Of a DNA stretch of 64,000 bases, positions 61,151-64,000 are shown piece after piece. The stretch comes from Marisa cornuarietis. Lineage: Eukaryota; Mollusca; Gastropoda; Architaenioglossa; Ampullariidae. Where the stretch lies: contig SMMW01000033.1 in the NCBI GenBank assembly GCA_004794655.1, positions 4,127,501 through 4,191,500 on the forward strand, given 5' to 3'. Under the pieces are notes generated by a model. It ran no database searches, was not told the DNA's origin, and was given only the letters and a program-made list of their open reading frames with translations. A program made the translations under genes and the position numbers. The first letter of the stretch is position 1. The number at the start of each line of letters is the position of its first letter.

Positions 61151-63123
61151 CCAGCTGGTTCATGACAAGGGCCTTCTAATAATATGTGACAGAAAGAATA
61201 TGTGAGAACTATGACCAATATTCTCAGAGTCTACGTATATTAAAAGTTAATATGAAGACATGTAAAAGACAATCAAGTATAGCCACAAATTTCGCAATCA
61301 TTGTTTCTTCAAATACATTCTCTGGTCTTTCTTTTCATTGCTCGCGGCGGGACGTACGTACAGCGCACGAAAGCAGTCTGGGCCTCGTTTAGACACTGGT
61401 GAAGTGCAAACAATATGTAAAGACATTCTGTAGAACACAGCCAATGTAAATTGACGTCGCATCATCTCGAAGGTGGTCTGCTGGGACTTTGTTTTCAATT
61501 CACAGCATCTTTGTTCGCTCGTATTTAAAACTTCACTCACTTAAGAAAAAGTTTGGCATTTAAAACAAACTATGGTTGTGCTTGCAAACATTTCGACGAT
61601 TTGTTTGTTTGTTTGTTTGTTTGTTTGTTTTAGTGAGCATCGACATATGGTGCAGACATCGCAGACAAAGTAATGATGTGAAGGTCCCTTGCATCCATAA
61701 TTTTCCGAAAAGGCGGATAGTGACTTACTTCAAAACCGAAGAGATCAGAGGCCCAGAGTTTACTGAAGGACTCGTGCAAGCATGAAAAGTTGGACTGACA
61801 GTATCGCCACGCGCAAGTTTACTCTAGGAATCACGCCACTCGATCGTAGCCGTACTTGTCTTGCCTACTCGTCTAAACTCTCAACGTTGACAAAAGCGAA
61901 AATTTAAGACGATTGACCACATGATAAATATATAAATACGTGTACTAAAAACTGACTTACAAAATGTACATTGTAAATGTAAAAGTGGTAAGGACGGGTG
62001 TAACACCACAGTCTCCCACTAGTCCTGAAGAACACGCAGAACAACTGAACAACTGATGGATTAGGTTAGGAATTTTTATTCATTGTTGCCAGTGTGGCGA
62101 AGCGGTGGTTTGATACCCAGTAAGTTTAACACAATGCATGTCGACAAAATTATGTCCTAATTTCACTTCTAAGGCAACGTCGATGCTCGTCTCTTCATCT
62201 CTGCTTGTGTCCCTTACTCCAAACCCCGACCTTATTATCATGACCTGTCGTACAAGCCCCGACCCCAGCCATCTCTTTCTTGTCTACTCATGTAACATTA
62301 CCCCTCAGCCCCACTAGTTTGGTGAGCATGAATAAATGAATGTTTACGTGCTTTAATTCAACTAGTATTGTTTTCCCCATGCGTTTCTGTCTAAAATGAG
62401 TTTTTCGGTTTAACTGCACTCGTGGACAACTAAAATTGCATTGTAATTAACAAAGAAAAAGCCAATGATCAGATGCAATTTGAAGCGCAGCTTAGTTGCT
62501 CGATGAAGATGTATAAAATTTAGATTATGTTTATTATACATCGTTTCAACTAATACTTCTCGCACTTGACAACTTTAACAGCAAAAAATATTATCCGAAA
62601 GGGCAAGAACTGACAGGGATAGACACTGTCGGTTTTATGTGCGCTCCATAGATGATGTGCACATTACAAGTTTAGAATGCTGCAGCTGTCGACCAAGGCT
62701 CCATTACAGGCTGTTAGGAAAAAAACTGATATAGGTCTGAGGGATAAAATCTATAGTAGCCCTTGCTGGCCTTTTTCTGTTCCGTTTTTGTTAGGTGAAA
62801 AAAATCTATCTCTTCACATCCCCCCCTGTCCTGTTTGCTTAGCGGATGCCATTGATTAATGGCGCATTCCGCACCATAATTCACAAGAAAAAATTGACTT
62901 TTTGTCTCTGTCGTCTTACCTTCACACTAAGCTTGATACAGAATTTCTGTCTGGCCACTGAACAACACGTAGACGTAGTGTTAACAAGTTCTGGGGGGGG
63001 GGGACGTGCCAGCAGAACATTGAGCCACAGTCTATGTTTGTTACATGAACTAGCTATATTAAAATGTCAGCACCTTAATTTATTTTGCACACTACTGCAT
63101 TAAATAACCAGCAATAGCAAGTG
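61151..63123. other. No gene recognised
   Basis: AT-rich DNA with a (TTTG)n microsatellite at 61600-61631. The open frame over it (61576-61785) is mostly repeat-encoded. No splice-linked coding signal or known repeat border was recognised. Confidence 0.4.
61600..61631. repeat. (TTTG)n microsatellite
   Basis: About 32 bp of uninterrupted TTTG tetranucleotide. Confidence 0.95.
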
Positions 63124-63505
63124 CCGTAAATTTCGGTCTATTGAGCGCACCCACTAATGTAAAAAAAAAAATCTCTATTTTTTTCACAAGTAAGCCGAAC
63201 TGGTTTATACGCCGCAAATATAATTATACAACATGAAACCTGCATCGTAGGCATTTCGTCTCGTTTTGGGCATAATGATGGTGTGTGTTTCAGCAACTGA
63301 TCTGAATGTTTCAATTGTATGCGGCTTTGATTTAAAAATGTGAACAGTTAACACTGTAACAATGTGAACAGTTAACACTGTAACGTGGAGCTCATTGAAA
63401 AATTAATCGGAATCTGAAAAATCAGTAAACAAGCTGCATCGCTGTTTAAGCCGCAGGGTTTAAAGCTGGGGGAAAAAGTATCGGCTTATAGTTCAAAATT
63501 TACGG
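63124..63505. mobile_element. MITE with CCGTAAATTT inverted ends
   Basis: The ends CCGTAAATTT (63124-63133) and AAATTTACGG (63496-63505) are inverted. Inward similarity continues imperfectly (CTATTGAGCGCACC against CTATAAGCCGATAC). AAGCCG-type motifs recur inside (63192, 63223 and 63449), as in a widespread family of short elements. There is no coding potential, and the target duplication is uncertain (possibly TG). It includes a 24-bp tandem duplication. Confidence 0.7.
63337..63384. repeat. Exact 24-bp tandem duplication
   Basis: Two identical, adjacent copies (63337-63360 and 63361-63384) of a 24-bp unit that starts AATGTGAACAG and ends ACTGTAAC, inside the MITE. Confidence 0.95.
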
Positions 63506-64000
63506 TGTATTTCTTTATTAGCTAATTCTATGTTTGTTACACGAGCTGGCTTAATTAATAGTTCACAATGTTTGGTCTAGATGCTGTAAATATTTCATTC
63601 GTGTATTTCCAAGTTTTCTAAGTTGTTGCCATTTTCTGCTGTCAAAGAATCTGAACGGAAAGACATTAGCAACTCCACATAACTACTCTTCAGTCTGATC
63701 ATGCAATTCAGAGCTCTTACTCTTAGTCTTGTTACCGTTAGTAATCAGCTCTGCACATATCCCGTGCAGTAACCGTTGTCACTGCTGCAGCCTTCATGTC
63801 AAAATATGAAGTCAAATACACAGGATGAATGTAGATGAATGTCTGGACATTTGTGAGCCGCGCAGCACACACAGAAAATATTACTGTCCTTCTCTGAAGC
63901 TGCCAATGTTAGGTTGTTCATCTTAACAGATTGAATAAATAATGGGAACTCGATACAGTAAACATGCTATTCCACTACAGTTGCCATATAGTATCGTGGG
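63506..64000. other. Window end, no gene recognised
   Basis: No exon, repeat border or RNA gene was recognised in the last 500 bp. Confidence 0.4.

Overview
This is eukaryotic (animal) genomic DNA: AT-rich, with multi-exon genes, GT-AG introns, AATAAA signals and many decayed transposons. The gene content fits an invertebrate, most likely a mollusc: CFAP52, a single FOXK, an intron-containing alanine racemase (reported from bivalves and crustaceans), RTE, CR1/L2-like and jockey/I-like LINEs, and tRNA-derived SINEs. The species was not identified.

Five host genes can be assembled. ATG12 (+, 1517-4820, 4 exons, 139 aa) is complete. CFAP52/WDR16 (-, 7104-17451, 13 exons, 649 aa) is complete and convergent with ATG12. 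FOXK (+, 20231-31458, 8 exons, 639 aa) is divergent from CFAP52 across about 2.8 kb. An animal alanine racemase (-, 39216-44094, 9 exons, 439 visible aa) lacks only its first exon(s). A single-pass membrane JmjC/cupin-type protein (-, 48534-51612, 4 exons, 345 aa) is complete. Exon joins were chosen so that GT-AG sites, reading phase and family sequence all agree. The genes have unrelated roles: autophagy conjugation, axonemal microtubule inner protein, transcription factor, D-alanine synthesis, and a probable Fe(II)/2-oxoglutarate oxygenase.

The rest is repeats and non-coding sequence. Region by region: a CR1-like relic (507-990); a 1.7 kb hAT in ATG12 intron 2; an L2-like 3' end (5663-6055); two hAT MITEs, a foldback element and an LTR-like block in CFAP52 introns; jockey/I-like LINE, Mutator-like and nested RTE relics in FOXK introns; a probable long FOXK 3' UTR and unassigned DNA (31.5-39.2 kb); a SINE and an inverted duplicated exon around the alanine racemase gene; and from 53.2 to 61.2 kb a nested transposon cluster (a 6 kb Harbinger element containing a 1565-bp solo LTR, three SINE copies, and an LTR-like repeat split by an L2-like LINE). 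The last 3 kb holds one MITE and no recognised gene.

I did not find a convincing new multi-gene system. The best leads are the alanine racemase with its mutated inverted exon copy, the membrane JmjC protein, and several insertions with exact target-site duplications.
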